From Desulfomonile sp963700305 (GTDB taxonomy: Bacteria > Desulfobacterota > Desulfomonilia > Desulfomonilales > Desulfomonilaceae), in contig CAVOXB010000011.1 of assembly GCA_963700305.1 (NCBI GenBank), positions 310,001-374,000 on the forward strand: 64,000 bases of DNA, in the 5' to 3' direction. The translations under genes were made by a program, and so were the position numbers. Shown here piece by piece: positions 37,156-47,008 of the stretch (positions within the stretch are counted from its first letter, which is position 1; every line of letters starts with the position of its first letter). The notes beneath the pieces are model-generated. The model worked only from the letters and a program-made list of their open reading frames with translations. It ran no database searches and was not told where the DNA came from.

Positions 37156-37876
37156 CTCAAGTAAGGCTTCCTTTTCCCGTCTATTTCAAATAATCGTGTT
37201 GCTGGCGTGGATTGCGGCTTTCTGGTTTCTTCTGCAAAGAATCGGAGGAAACCCTGCGTTGGGCAAATTCCTACGTCCTGATTACTGGTGGCTGGTCGAA
37301 GCTGGCGCCGCTATTCTGGTAATTTTCCTGATATCGCTTGTTTATTGTAATCCGCATAACCACGGCAGACGGGGTGTAAGCCTCCTTGTTCAGATCGGGA
37401 TAATGATATTACCTTTGCTATACCTTCCCACGGCTGTCATGTCTCACCTCAGTCCAGAAGCCGCAAGAAAGCGTTCGTTTCATATGGCTCAATCAGCGCG
37501 GATTGCGCGGGCTGCGCCAACGAACAATTCCGGACTAGACCTACCTGAGAATACTTCATTACTCAATTTGGTAATGGATCCTGACTCGTACGAGGGAAAA
37601 AGAGTCATCACAATCGGCATGGTTTATTGGGATGACAACTTACCCGAAAATCTATTCCTATGCTACCAGTTGCTGATGTCTTGCTGCGCTGCGGATGCCC
37701 GGCCAATCGGCGTCCTGGTCGAATACGACATGCTGAAAACTCTAAATAAGGGAGACTGGGTGACGGTTGAGGGAGTACTCGGCTCTGCTAACATTAAAGA
37801 TAAGAAAGTTATAAGAATCTCTGCGGAAAAAGTCGTGTCCACAGAGCCCCCAAAAGATCAATATTTATTCCAGTGA
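37145..37876 (+). CDS. TIGR03943/YcgQ-family partner of the permease
   Basis: The 243-residue protein starts at GTG 37145, overlapping the permease gene. Two N-terminal hydrophobic helices (about 12-28 and 48-68) and a third near 80-100 precede a soluble domain with GKRVITIGMV and MSCCAADARPIGVLVEYD. The CCAADARPIGV segment is the hallmark of this family. It is known as the constant companion of YraQ-like permeases; the biochemical role is unknown. Tight coupling here supports a two-component transport system. Confidence 0.85.
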   Translation: MDNDSSKASFSRLFQIIVLLAWIAAFWFLLQRIGGNPALGKFLRPDYWWLVEAGAAILVIFLISLVYCNPHNHGRRGVSLLVQIGIMILPLLYLPTAVMSHLSPEAARKRSFHMAQSARIARAAPTNNSGLDLPENTSLLNLVMDPDSYEGKRVITIGMVYWDDNLPENLFLCYQLLMSCCAADARPIGVLVEYDMLKTLNKGDWVTVEGVLGSANIKDKKVIRISAEKVVSTEPPKDQYLFQ

Positions 37877-38154
37877 TGAATATTAGTGCTAGGTTCCATG
37901 ACGGAAAGCGGCACGACGAATAATGAAAATGGGTCTCCCATGATTACGCAATTAGAACTGTTCCGGAAGCAATGGTAAAAATCCGGCTTGACCAAGTGCC
38001 GATCGAGTTGCTAATTTAAGAGATATGGCGGTTTTGACAAGCTCACAACAGCGGTTTTTTTAAGAACGTCTGACTATGATGGTCCGATTGACTCTCAGAG
38101 GTCGGGCGCGGAGAACATTCTAGCAGGTTATGATCGACAGGGAGGAGCAAACCC

Positions 38155-38442
38155 ATGAACGAGGAAAAGGATCTGCTGAAAAGAAAATATGAGCCGTTCA
38201 CCGACTATCGCCCGGCAGATGAGGGCGCGGGTCTGAAAGGTTTATGGAACGAGACTATCGAGCAGGCGCAGAAAGGGAAAGAGGCGCTTGAGAAAAAATT
38301 TGAACCGTTCACCGAAGATGCCGGCGTGAAGATCAAGGAATTTGCCTCACTCATCGAGGATGTTGCATCGAAATCCTCCAAGGAGGCCCGGTCCTTCCTC
38401 GCAAAAACACTTGAGGCAGTGGCAGAGAAGATCAAACCATAA
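38155..38442 (+). CDS. Small protein with an internal sequence repeat
   Basis: The 95-residue hydrophilic, helical protein starts at ATG 38155 after GGGAGGAG. Residues KRKYEPFTDYRPAD near the start and KKFEPFTEDAG in the middle are an internal repeat. The remainder is Lys/Glu/Ala-rich and amphipathic, resembling small stress or phasin-like proteins. It stands alone between the permease pair and the minus-strand MFS gene. I do not recognise a family. Confidence 0.75.
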   Translation: MNEEKDLLKRKYEPFTDYRPADEGAGLKGLWNETIEQAQKGKEALEKKFEPFTEDAGVKIKEFASLIEDVASKSSKEARSFLAKTLEAVAEKIKP

Positions 38443-38514
38443 TATAGTTCGACAATAGATCACGAAATAGGCCTGCGCACCAGAGTTGAGGGAAGGATAG
38501 TGTCATAAAAGGTC

Positions 38515-39762
38515 CTAATTGATTGGCGCGTCTCGAGGTGACCTCAAACGCAAAGAGAGAACTGCGCCACAAATTGAAACTCCGACAGCAAGTAGAAAAG
38601 AGTACATAAACGACTGCGTCATGTCAGCCAGCTTACCCCCGACATATGGCCCTAGAGCCTGGCCAATACCAAAAAAGAGGGTTATGAAACCTAAACCGGC
38701 CGGGGCCAGACGTGGCCCCACTAAATCTCCCGCTGCTGCCGCCATAATCGTGGGAATGCTCCAAGCGGTCAGGCCAAAAACGATGGCCGACAAATAGAAG
38801 CCTGTCTTGACCTGCAAAAGCGCAAAAACGCCGTAAGAGATTGCAAGAACCAGGTAGGCTAGAGTGGCGCCCCAGGCACGCCCCAGTTTGTCGGACAAAC
38901 CGCCCCAGAGGACGCCGCAGAAGATGCTCAACCCCCCTAAGATTGCCCATAGGCTGCCCGCTTCGGCAGGTCCCATGCCCATCTCTTTAATGAGATACGC
39001 GGCAAAAAACGTCACGTAGATAATGTAAGAAAAGCCATACATGAAATACACCAGCCCCAGGTACCACACCGGGCCGATTTTGTAGATTCCGCTCCAGTCC
39101 AGTGGTGCGGCCGCTGCTTTGGGCACGTTGGCCGGGATCGTCATTTCTTTGGCTCCGACTTGCTGCAGCCCCATGTCATCCGGTCGGCTTCGGATCAGCA
39201 TGGCTGCGATTCCGGCGATGACCAGGACAGCGCCACCCAAATAGTACCACGCGAAACGCCACCCTTCGGTCCCGTGCGAAGCGAGGATGAGCGGAACGAC
39301 GAGGCCTGCGATCATAGTCCCACATCCTATTCCGCCGGAGACTATACCTGTGGCGAATCCTCTGCGGTCCATGGCGAACCATGCGGACCCCAGAGCCATT
39401 GCGGGGACGTATGATGCACCATTCCCCAGCCCCGTGAGGAGTCTCATAGCAAACGCCGACCCGAATGTCTCGGCCAAGCCGGTGAGGAACATGGTTATCC
39501 CCATCAGCAGTAAAGCCAACGCAATCACGATACGAGCCCCGAATTTGGCAGCGAGGAATCCACCGATAATGGCCATGAACAAATAGCCAATAAAGTTACC
39601 GGTTCCCAGGAGTCCGAGTTGTGCGTAGTCGAAATGGAGTCCATCCTTCATGGCAGGAAGAATGAGGGTATAAGACATCCGTCCAAAGCCATGTGCACCG
39701 ATAGTTACAAGGAGTCCAGTGAAAATGACTACCCAACCGTAATGGAACCTGTTTTCCCTCAT
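38515..39762 (-). CDS. MFS transporter (OFA/YbfB-like)
   Basis: The protein of about 415 residues has 12 helices. The start MRENRFHYGWVVIFTG, loop AAKFGARIVIALALLL and the second-half WGGLSDKLGRAWGA fit oxalate/formate-antiporter-like carboxylate transporters. ATG 39762 follows GGAGG seven bases upstream, whereas the open frame extends further to 39816 without support. It lies 81 bases after the membrane sigma-54 activator gene on the same strand. It may carry the ligand sensed by that regulator and its binding protein; this is inference. Confidence 0.88.
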   Translation of the reverse strand: MRENRFHYGWVVIFTGLLVTIGAHGFGRMSYTLILPAMKDGLHFDYAQLGLLGTGNFIGYLFMAIIGGFLAAKFGARIVIALALLLMGITMFLTGLAETFGSAFAMRLLTGLGNGASYVPAMALGSAWFAMDRRGFATGIVSGGIGCGTMIAGLVVPLILASHGTEGWRFAWYYLGGAVLVIAGIAAMLIRSRPDDMGLQQVGAKEMTIPANVPKAAAAPLDWSGIYKIGPVWYLGLVYFMYGFSYIIYVTFFAAYLIKEMGMGPAEAGSLWAILGGLSIFCGVLWGGLSDKLGRAWGATLAYLVLAISYGVFALLQVKTGFYLSAIVFGLTAWSIPTIMAAAAGDLVGPRLAPAGLGFITLFFGIGQALGPYVGGKLADMTQSFMYSFLLAVGVSICGAVLSLRLRSPRDAPIN

Positions 39763-39842
39763 AGGTTGCCTCCAGGAGCTATTCCAAATATCGTGAAAGC
39801 CAATCGTTGCACACATGCATCAAGAGTTGAAATGCATTGGTT

Positions 39843-42800
39843 TCATTGCACCTGGTTTTCCAAGGAAAAACCAAAGCTTTTGAGAAACCTGTAGAGCGAA
39901 TGCCGGGATATACCAAGCATTTCCGCAGCCTCTTTCTTGTTTCCGTTGCTCCTGTGCAATGCCTCGGAACAGAGAGTTCGTGTCAAATCATCTACAGTCT
40001 GCTGCAAATTTTGTTTGTCTTGAAAGCGTACTTCGTAAACCCACCCATTCTTCCGCTCCTCAAGAGCTGGAAGCTCCACACTGATCTTGGGGCCTTTTGA
40101 GAGCATGACAGCCCTTTCAAGGATATTGCGCAATTCGCGCACGTTTCCAGGCCAATGGTAAGAAACCAATTTACGCATATCATTCGGGTGAATCACGGGA
40201 ACTTGAGTCAACCTCATTTCAGTTGCCAGTCTGAGGAGCATATCATCTGCTATTGTGGCAATGTCTTCGATCCTCTCCCTCAAGGGCGGGACACGGACAA
40301 CAAACACACTGAGCCTGTAATAGAGAGCCTCCAGGAAACGGCCTTCAGCAACTTCAAGCATGAGGTCTCGATGCGTTGCCGCGATCAGTCTGGCACTAAC
40401 ACGAATCATTTTTTCCCCGCCAACCCTGGTGAATGACCTGGTGTCGAGGAAGGTCAGCAATTTGGTCTGCAGATTCAAAGGAAGCTCGCCGATTTCATTC
40501 AGAAGCAACGTGCCTCCTTCTGCCAATTCCAATAGGCCCCTTTTTCTGGCGAGTGCCCCTGTAAATGCCCCTCGTTCGTGGCCGAAAAACTCCGATTCCG
40601 CAAGCTCTCTTGGGACGGCAGCACAGTTGACGGAAAAGAACGGCCCATCAGCTCGTTCCGACTTGCCGTGAATCCATCTCGCAATGAAGTCCTTTCCACT
40701 TCCGCTTTCACCCAGGAGAACTACAATTCCATCAGTCTTGGCCGCGTGAAGGGCTTGCTCCACCGTGGCCAACATTGCAGCCGATTTGTATTCGCGTTGT
40801 TTGGTTTCCGGAGGCTGCTGTACGCCTTTTCTATCGGTTATGTTTCTCGAGAATTTGCATATGCCCATGACCTCCCCGAGACTGTTCCTCAAAGGGGTCC
40901 GAATATCATGGAATGTCAAATACATTCCTCTGACCGGTCTTGTGTGCTCGCCTTCAATAGTCTGCCCCATGAGTACTCGGAGATCTCCCTCTTGTATATG
41001 TCTACCCGCCTCTTCACCGAAGAAGTCTTCAGCCTGTTTTCCTATGATATCCTCTGCTGGCACCCCAAAGAGCGACTCAACAGCGGGATTAACATGGGTG
41101 TATTTCAGCTCCTGATCTTTTAGGAAAATGCAGTCAGGCGCAATCTCAAAAATGGTGCGGAATCGTTGTTCACTAGACCTCAATGCCTCTTCTGCCTGTT
41201 TCTGTTCGGTTATGTCTCTGCCCAGTGTAAGCACAGCGCTTTGTCCCATGTGCCTGGTCGGAACCGCAACAGACTGCAGATAACCCAGAAAGCCATCGGA
41301 ACGAATGAACTGAACCTCCGCAAAAGGCGAAGATCTGCCCTCCCTTTCGGCAAGATTGATCCGGTCAACTACTTCCTTTGAGAAATCAGGATGGACGAAT
41401 TCTAAGATTCTGCGGCCGCAAAGGTCTTGTGGAGGCGTGAAACGCAAGAATTCCGCTGCTGCTATGTTGGCGAACAGGATGACACCGTCTTTATGGACAA
41501 TCATGGGGTCCGGAGATACCTCAAAGAGCTCTCGATAACGCCTTTCACTTTCAAGGAGAGCTTCCTGGGCACGCTTACGTTCGGAAACATCTTCGATTGT
41601 ACCTTCGGTAAACAGCAGTTCGCCTTTCTCATCTATTATGGCTCCTGCATGAATAGACGCCCAAATGGAATTGCCGTCTTTGCGGTACAGCTTGAGTTCA
41701 AACCCTTGGACCACTTTGCCGACCTGCATCTGGCGCATAAATTCTGCTTTGTCTTGTAGGTCCACGTAGAGGAGCTCAGCGGCCTCCTTCGTGGTCTCGA
41801 TGAGTTCTTCTGTGGACCCGTAACCAAGGATTCTAGCCAAGGCCGGGTTCGCACTTATCAAATGTCCTCGGGCATCCGTCTGAAACATTCCGTCTACCGC
41901 ATGTTCAAATATTCCCCGGTATTTTTCTTCACTTACTCGCAAAGCTTCTTCAGCTTTCTTCCTAACCGTCACATCCCGCACAATTCCTATGGTATTCCAC
42001 GTTCCCTTCATATTCACGACCGAGACTGACAGTTCAATCCTAAAGGCCTGTCCATCTTGCCTGGTCGCCGTAAACTCCGACGTGTTGTGCGGCGGAATAT
42101 CCTGCTCGATAGCCGAACCGGATGCAAACTGACCTCCATGAGCCTGTCGGCCATAGAAATTGGCGAGTTCCCAACTCTTCTCCACTAGGAAAGCTTCTGC
42201 TTCCCTCCCCAGAAGGTGACGCGCGTCCTGACCTTTTGGATCAAAGTTCAATCCGAGGATTTTCTCAAGCGCAGGATTGGAACGAGTTACCTTGCCGTCA
42301 GTGTTCAAGACCAGCAGCCCATCCGACAGATTCTCAATAATGGCAGAGACATACGCAAGCATGTCTTGAAGCTCTCTTGTAGCATCAGCAACTGCCATTT
42401 CAAGAGTTGCGATCCGCGTTTTTATCTCAGAAGCCATGGTAGTCATGGTTCTTGCCAGCAGACCAATTTCATCCCCGGATTGGATGTGGATTTCTGCTGA
42501 GAAATCCCTGGCCGTCAGCTTGTTCGCATATTCGGTCAATTGGTTCAGCGGACGAGAAATAGTGTTGGTCAGAAGATAAGCGATCGCGACAGAGACTAGG
42601 AATAACAAAAATGTGGCCAGATGGAGCTTCACTATGGCGCTCCAGATGTAAAGCAGCACCCCGTCCAGGTCCATTCCTACGTGAACATACCCTCCAACTC
42701 CCATAAGAATTGGCGATGCAACATCAAGAAAATTCCCGTATCCTTCCGGCCGCACATTTGTGACCAGCACATCTTCCTTGTTCTCTCTCGGAAGCTGAAT

Positions 42801-43121
42801 CAATCGAATAATCTCATAGGGCACCTTGGGAGCAAACGTGTGAGACAGTATCTTCCCGTCCTGCGTGGCAACAAGTACATAGGCAACTCCCTCAGTCTCA
42901 TGTAGTTGATCCACCATGGACTGAATGGTTGAAGCATCTCTGCTGAGAAACACCTCAATGCTGGAATTGGCAATATTCTTTGCAATTGCAATTGCTTTGC
43001 TCTTGTACTCGCCGATAATCCTGTTGTAGAGCATCCAACCGGAGTAAGCGGAAACAATGGTAGCAATGACCCCGAAAAGGAGGATCATCATGAACAGTGT
43101 CTTTTTGAAAAGCTTGGACAT
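39843..43121 (-). CDS. Membrane-anchored multi-PAS sigma-54 activator
   Basis: The product of about 1092 residues joins sensing and transcription control in one chain. A transmembrane helix near 8-30, an extracytoplasmic domain, a second helix near 170-195 and a HAMP domain are followed by four PAS domains (VSEEKYRGIFEHAVDGMF and RRYRELFEVSPDP are PAS starts). The AAA+ domain has GESGSGKD and the sigma-54 loop GAFTGA, and a Fis-type helix-turn-helix (NKKEAAEMLGISRHSLYRFL) ends the protein. Walker B reads LLLNEIGEL, with Asn in place of the usual Asp. ATG 43121 follows GGAG and lies one base beyond the binding-protein stop. It therefore probably uses the periplasmic binding protein as its ligand-delivering partner. 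Confidence 0.9.
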   Translation of the reverse strand: MSKLFKKTLFMMILLFGVIATIVSAYSGWMLYNRIIGEYKSKAIAIAKNIANSSIEVFLSRDASTIQSMVDQLHETEGVAYVLVATQDGKILSHTFAPKVPYEIIRLIQLPRENKEDVLVTNVRPEGYGNFLDVASPILMGVGGYVHVGMDLDGVLLYIWSAIVKLHLATFLLFLVSVAIAYLLTNTISRPLNQLTEYANKLTARDFSAEIHIQSGDEIGLLARTMTTMASEIKTRIATLEMAVADATRELQDMLAYVSAIIENLSDGLLVLNTDGKVTRSNPALEKILGLNFDPKGQDARHLLGREAEAFLVEKSWELANFYGRQAHGGQFASGSAIEQDIPPHNTSEFTATRQDGQAFRIELSVSVVNMKGTWNTIGIVRDVTVRKKAEEALRVSEEKYRGIFEHAVDGMFQTDARGHLISANPALARILGYGSTEELIETTKEAAELLYVDLQDKAEFMRQMQVGKVVQGFELKLYRKDGNSIWASIHAGAIIDEKGELLFTEGTIEDVSERKRAQEALLESERRYRELFEVSPDPMIVHKDGVILFANIAAAEFLRFTPPQDLCGRRILEFVHPDFSKEVVDRINLAEREGRSSPFAEVQFIRSDGFLGYLQSVAVPTRHMGQSAVLTLGRDITEQKQAEEALRSSEQRFRTIFEIAPDCIFLKDQELKYTHVNPAVESLFGVPAEDIIGKQAEDFFGEEAGRHIQEGDLRVLMGQTIEGEHTRPVRGMYLTFHDIRTPLRNSLGEVMGICKFSRNITDRKGVQQPPETKQREYKSAAMLATVEQALHAAKTDGIVVLLGESGSGKDFIARWIHGKSERADGPFFSVNCAAVPRELAESEFFGHERGAFTGALARKRGLLELAEGGTLLLNEIGELPLNLQTKLLTFLDTRSFTRVGGEKMIRVSARLIAATHRDLMLEVAEGRFLEALYYRLSVFVVRVPPLRERIEDIATIADDMLLRLATEMRLTQVPVIHPNDMRKLVSYHWPGNVRELRNILERAVMLSKGPKISVELPALEERKNGWVYEVRFQDKQNLQQTVDDLTRTLCSEALHRSNGNKKEAAEMLGISRHSLYRFLKSFGFSLENQVQ

Positions 43122-43122
43122 G

Positions 43123-44368
43123 TTACTTCTCCGAGCTCTTCCAGTCGGTGATGGTGACGAACCGCCCATTCTCCACCGTGGTTAGAAAGACAACGTCCAA
43201 TCCTTGATGCTTGTTAGGCCCGAAACTCACCGGAATATTGATCCCGATATCGAAATCTTTAATATTTTCAACAACACTCTTGATGGTCGTGCGTTGAGGA
43301 TTCGGTCCGATTCGCTTGAGAATCTCGACGAGAAGTTTTGCATTTAAAAAACCTTCCAAACTGACGGGACTGTATTTTTTTGGCTTGTAATCGATTTTCA
43401 CAAGACGTGCAGGGGGAGGGTCGCCAAACTTGTCCATGAACTCCCGGTATTCGGCCACAGCGGGAACATTCACCTCTTCGTAACTGGGTACGACCTCGGA
43501 ATTGATCAAATTGGTCATGTAATCCCGTCCATTAACTTTCCCTGTCTCCAAAAGAAGCTTTAATTGATTTTCGCTGTCCGCAAACGAGACGTTCGCTATC
43601 GGTACATTCAACCCACCGTCCCTGGCATCGCGAATAAACGCTGCGCACGGTTCAGATGACCCAATGCAAATGATCGCATCAGGGCTGGTGGCTCTCAATA
43701 TTTTTACCTGGTCCTTCATGCTCTGCTCGTATCGCGCACCTCGGTAATATGTGGCTTCACCTACCAGACTTAACCCTGCTTTCTCCAGGGCCTTTTGAGC
43801 CGCCTCCCAGCCGCTCCTGCCATAAGCGTCAACCTGATAAAAAACGGCCAGTCGATTTCTTCCTATGGAAAGCAGATAATCTACAAGCGCGTAGATCTCC
43901 TGACGGTACAAAGCGCGCAAATTGAACACGTACTGCGCATAGGGGTAATCCCGTTGTGGCTGAGCGCCGGTAAAGGGGCAAAAAAGCAACATATTACGCT
44001 GTTCTCCATATTTCTTAACCAGGGGCAGAATCCGCGTAACAGTCGGCGTGCCCACGTAGTCGAAAAGCAGAAACACGTCATCTTCTTCCACCAACCGGAT
44101 CGTATTACGAATGGTAGGATCGGGATTGTATCCATCGTCATAGGCAATCATCTTAATTGTTCTGCCAAAAATCCCTCCCTGCTCGTTAATATGGGAAAGA
44201 TAAGCAGAGCTTCCCCGGTTACAATTCAATGCCCAGGCCGCCGGCAGGACCGCTAAATGCGGCAGACATCCCAATCTTGAAGTCTTTGCCAAAACAAGAT
44301 CCGAAACTGGCGAACAGCAGGAAAAAGGCAATGATGATTCGATGAAACAAGGTAGTAGAGGTAGACAT
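43123..44368 (-). CDS. Periplasmic ligand-binding protein (LivJ-like), frameshifted
   Basis: The binding protein of branched-chain amino acid ABC-transporter type is about 415 residues. ATG 44368 follows GGAGG and opens a signal peptide (IIIAFFLLFASFGSCFG), then KIGMSAAFSGPAGGLGIEL. One extra A near 44222 ends that frame; removing it gives ELYRGSSAYLSHINEQGGIFG and the fold continues to 43123 (AYDDGYNPDPT, VFYQVDAYGRSGW). No ABC permease or ATPase gene is nearby. The next gene, one base away, is a membrane sigma-54 activator, so a sensory rather than transport role is likely. Relatives bind amino acids, amides or aromatic acids. Confidence 0.87.
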
Positions 44369-44920
44369 ACAGCCTCCAAGAATCTCGTGAGACACGTTTG
44401 GCTGGTCCAAAGAAAAATCCTGGCTTGCAATACAGATCTGAACAACAAAGACTCACTTCCGCACACCGCCGATCCTAACACAGTTTCCGCGGACATTCAC
44501 GCAAAAATGCGCGAATATGTAACAAGGCATGTCGCTGAATGCTGCCAAATGTATGAAGCTCAATCCTTTATGACGGACATTAGGTTCCTTTCAGAATTGA
44601 TGGCCCTCGACAGGGGAGTAAATATTCGAAAAAAAAATCAGAAAATGCTGAATAACCGCGCATAGTCGTCGTTGGTGCCACATGCGTAAAGGTGTGCGCT
44701 GAGCGTGACCACGAAATGAGCGGGGTGCTCGCAAATATAACATGACCCAAAGGCCCGAATTTCAAGGTTTTTGGCGAGGTCGCGTTGCCGCGTGTTGCTG
44801 GTTAGCGCACTGCGCGTATGTGCGATACCCCGAAAATGGTCGCTGAGTCGTGCGCTGTGCGATGGCAACCGCTTAGTATCATGGGACAATCAAAACTGAA
44901 GATGCAGGCAAATCCTCGAT

Positions 44921-44936
44921 TGGCACCTTGTTTGCA
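44921..44936 (+). promoter_or_regulatory. Sigma-54 promoter upstream of the exported TPR-like gene
   Basis: TGGCAC, five bases, TTGCA is an exact RpoN consensus, 66 bases before ATG 45002. Upstream, the heptamer GTGCGCT occurs at 44694, 44850 and, inverted, at 44804; these are possible activator sites. The divergent operon encodes a sigma-54 activator. The rest of 44369-44920 has no gene that I can support. Confidence 0.82.
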
Positions 44937-45001
44937 CTCACCAGTCGCAACCAAGCGGGGCGTCTCGCTATAGTCCTTTTCTCGTGAGGAGCTAGATCAT
45001 C

Positions 45002-45646
45002 ATGAAGAGGTTTATCGGACTAACACTCGTTCTAGTGATGGGGATGCTTTTCAGCAACGCAGCATCTGCAAGTGACTTCACTCCCACTGATGTTCGTCGG
45101 CACACGGACCAACTCTGTGACCAGAACAGATTAGCGGAGGCGACCAATCTTGCAATGAAACATTTGCTGGATGCTCGAGCTCGTCATGGCAACTCCAGCC
45201 AGATTGCTTCCGATTACATGATGGTCGTTGCGGAAGTGTCTCGACGAAGGGGAAAATTCTATCTGGCTCAGAAGCTCTATGATAGGGCTCTGGGGATTCA
45301 GGCATCTACGGTAACTGCGGGTAAAGCCGTCGCAGCCCCTATCCTCGAACAAGATCGGATTGTGTGGTTGAAGAACCAGCTCAGAGCGTTAAGCGACTCC
45401 GGTGATTCAAGCGCTGCTGTTGCCGTATCAATGGGTGAGCTGCTTCGGGCTAGGTCGGCATACGGAGCCTCGCACCCATATACTGCCCAATACACCGCTA
45501 TCGTCGGAGACGTGGCAAGAGTGAGGGGCAAGTTCCATCTAGCTTCCGTGATGTACCAAAAGGCTTTTGCCGTGCTACAGGAAGAAATCGGTACCACCGA
45601 CTCGAAGAAGACGGCGCAAAAATTAACTGAACCTAGCTCTTTCTAG
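45002..45646 (+). CDS. Exported TPR-like protein
   Basis: The 214-residue protein has a clear signal peptide (MKRFIGLTLVLVMGMLF, cleaved after SNAASA). The mature part contains helical pairs resembling two divergent tetratricopeptide units, with the repeated pattern VAEVSRRRGKFYLAQKLYDRAL and VGDVARVRGKFHLASVMYQKAF. The duplicated RGKF-x-LA motif at about 90 and 180 is striking. ATG follows GTGAGGAG. It probably lies in the periplasm as a protein-interaction module. A sigma-54 promoter precedes it and a terminator follows. The partner is not known. Confidence 0.82.
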   Translation: MKRFIGLTLVLVMGMLFSNAASASDFTPTDVRRHTDQLCDQNRLAEATNLAMKHLLDARARHGNSSQIASDYMMVVAEVSRRRGKFYLAQKLYDRALGIQASTVTAGKAVAAPILEQDRIVWLKNQLRALSDSGDSSAAVAVSMGELLRARSAYGASHPYTAQYTAIVGDVARVRGKFHLASVMYQKAFAVLQEEIGTTDSKKTAQKLTEPSSF

Positions 45647-45760
45647 AAAGACGAGAAACCTGCACCCAGTCCAAACGCAGGCACGCTTGGTTGAGTATTG
45701 CAATGCAGGCATTTGGTGTCAGCTCAGGGCGAGATCTCCTAGGTAGTCTCTGACTTGATG

Positions 45761-45791
45761 GGGGGCTTGGAAACGAGCCCCCAAATTCTTT
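45761..45791 (+). terminator. Probable rho-independent terminator
   Basis: GGGGGCT and AGCCCCC form a 7-bp GC-rich stem with an 8-base loop, followed by AAATTCTTTT. It lies 115 bases past the stop of the exported TPR-like gene on the same strand. The rest of the 625-base gap 45647-46271 shows only unsupported short ORFs. Confidence 0.6.
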
Positions 45792-46271
45792 TCCCCCTCC
45801 GAGACATCTACGAACCCTACCATCTCAGAATTAGTCGCGTAATTAACGAAGCGACGTTCACAAAAAACCGTGACATCGATGTTCGCTCTGTCGCTAAGTT
45901 CTTGGGGCCCTTCTCGCTCTCCTTTGATCTCGAACGATGCGAACGGCTGCTATACGGACGCACAATATAGCTATTCTCAAAAGTACCTTTCGGAATGGGG
46001 ATGCACAGCTGAACAAGCCAGCAGTGGCACCCAGAAGTCAATCCGTGATTGCTTTCGAGAATCGCCATAATTAGCATTCCGTACAGCGGAACGTCTATTC
46101 GTATCATGCTGTTATGACCGTCAGAGTATGCGTTGAAAGCACACAAATCGGACATTGCGGCAGTAGTTCTTCGCGCCCGTTATCAAAATAGTGTCTCTAT
46201 GGCCATCAGTCTCAGGCAGAGCTCATTTCTTTGAGCAAGCGCCCGTGGAGATCGAGGCGCTTGCCAACCGC

Positions 46272-46898
46272 CTAGAGGGTCTCAATCAGGACTCTTGCCG
46301 GAGCCCCATCTCCCCCACGGATACGCAGCGGCAGGCAATAGATTTTGCAAAGACCTGCCGGGACGTCCAACAGATCAACTCCTTCAACCACAAGCACGCC
46401 GGCGTTCAGTAATCTCCTGTGGACCGGCGCGCCAGGGTTGTCGTATTTTTCAATGGAGAGATAATCGATACCCGCTAGCACAACTCCCTTTTCCACAAGG
46501 AATTCAGCCCCATCGTCAGACAGGTACACGTAATCTTCCGTGAACGCCGGTTCTCGGAGTCGAAGTCCATTGTCCGTCTTGAACAATACCCGAGGGTGAT
46601 CTTCTAGGGGCGCCGTTGCCAGCTCTCTCCTTCCGATTGTCTTTGCTCCCCTCAGGTCAAGAACCACTCCTGGGCCTATTAGTATGGATAATGGGATCTG
46701 ATCGGCAGTAGCGGTGCCCTCCAGGTAATGGGCAGGGGGATCCACATGAGTCCCCAGATGAGTTCCTATAGACATTAGCGCCAGGTTGAAACGATCACCC
46801 GACTGCGTCGAAAATACCTGCTTCAACGTGAACTGCGGATCTCCCGGAAAGGTAAGCATTCCCTCGTTAAGAGGCAGTGTCGCGTCATAGAGTGGCAC
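46272..46898 (-). CDS. Cyclase-family metal hydrolase (kynurenine formamidase-like)
   Basis: The 208-residue protein starts at GTG 46898. It has the family's metal motif HLGTHVDPPAHY and supporting residues in PLNEGMLTFPGDP and DYLSIEKYD. Relatives hydrolyse N-formylkynurenine or cyclic amides and esters such as isatin. The active-site set looks complete. It lies 110 bases after an AtoE-type carboxylate transporter on the same strand, so the pair may import and hydrolyse, or hydrolyse and move, the same compound. Tryptophan catabolism genes are not nearby. Confidence 0.88.
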   Translation of the reverse strand: MPLYDATLPLNEGMLTFPGDPQFTLKQVFSTQSGDRFNLALMSIGTHLGTHVDPPAHYLEGTATADQIPLSILIGPGVVLDLRGAKTIGRRELATAPLEDHPRVLFKTDNGLRLREPAFTEDYVYLSDDGAEFLVEKGVVLAGIDYLSIEKYDNPGAPVHRRLLNAGVLVVEGVDLLDVPAGLCKIYCLPLRIRGGDGAPARVLIETL

Positions 46899-47008
46899 GG
46901 TCTATACTCCATCAACGTGGGATTTTCCGCTGTACGAATGCCAGAGGTGGTAAAGAGGGGCTCGAGGAGGGACTCTTGTAAAGACTCTCCTCGATTCTCG
47001 CCTCCAGC

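Noticed and set aside
44638..44889. 83-residue minus-strand ORF in the promoter region before 45002
   Set aside because: It has no ribosome site and falls in a region better explained as regulatory DNA.
45755..45970. 71-residue plus-strand ORF after the exported TPR-like gene
   Set aside because: It overlaps the probable terminator, has no ribosome site and resembles nothing I recognise.
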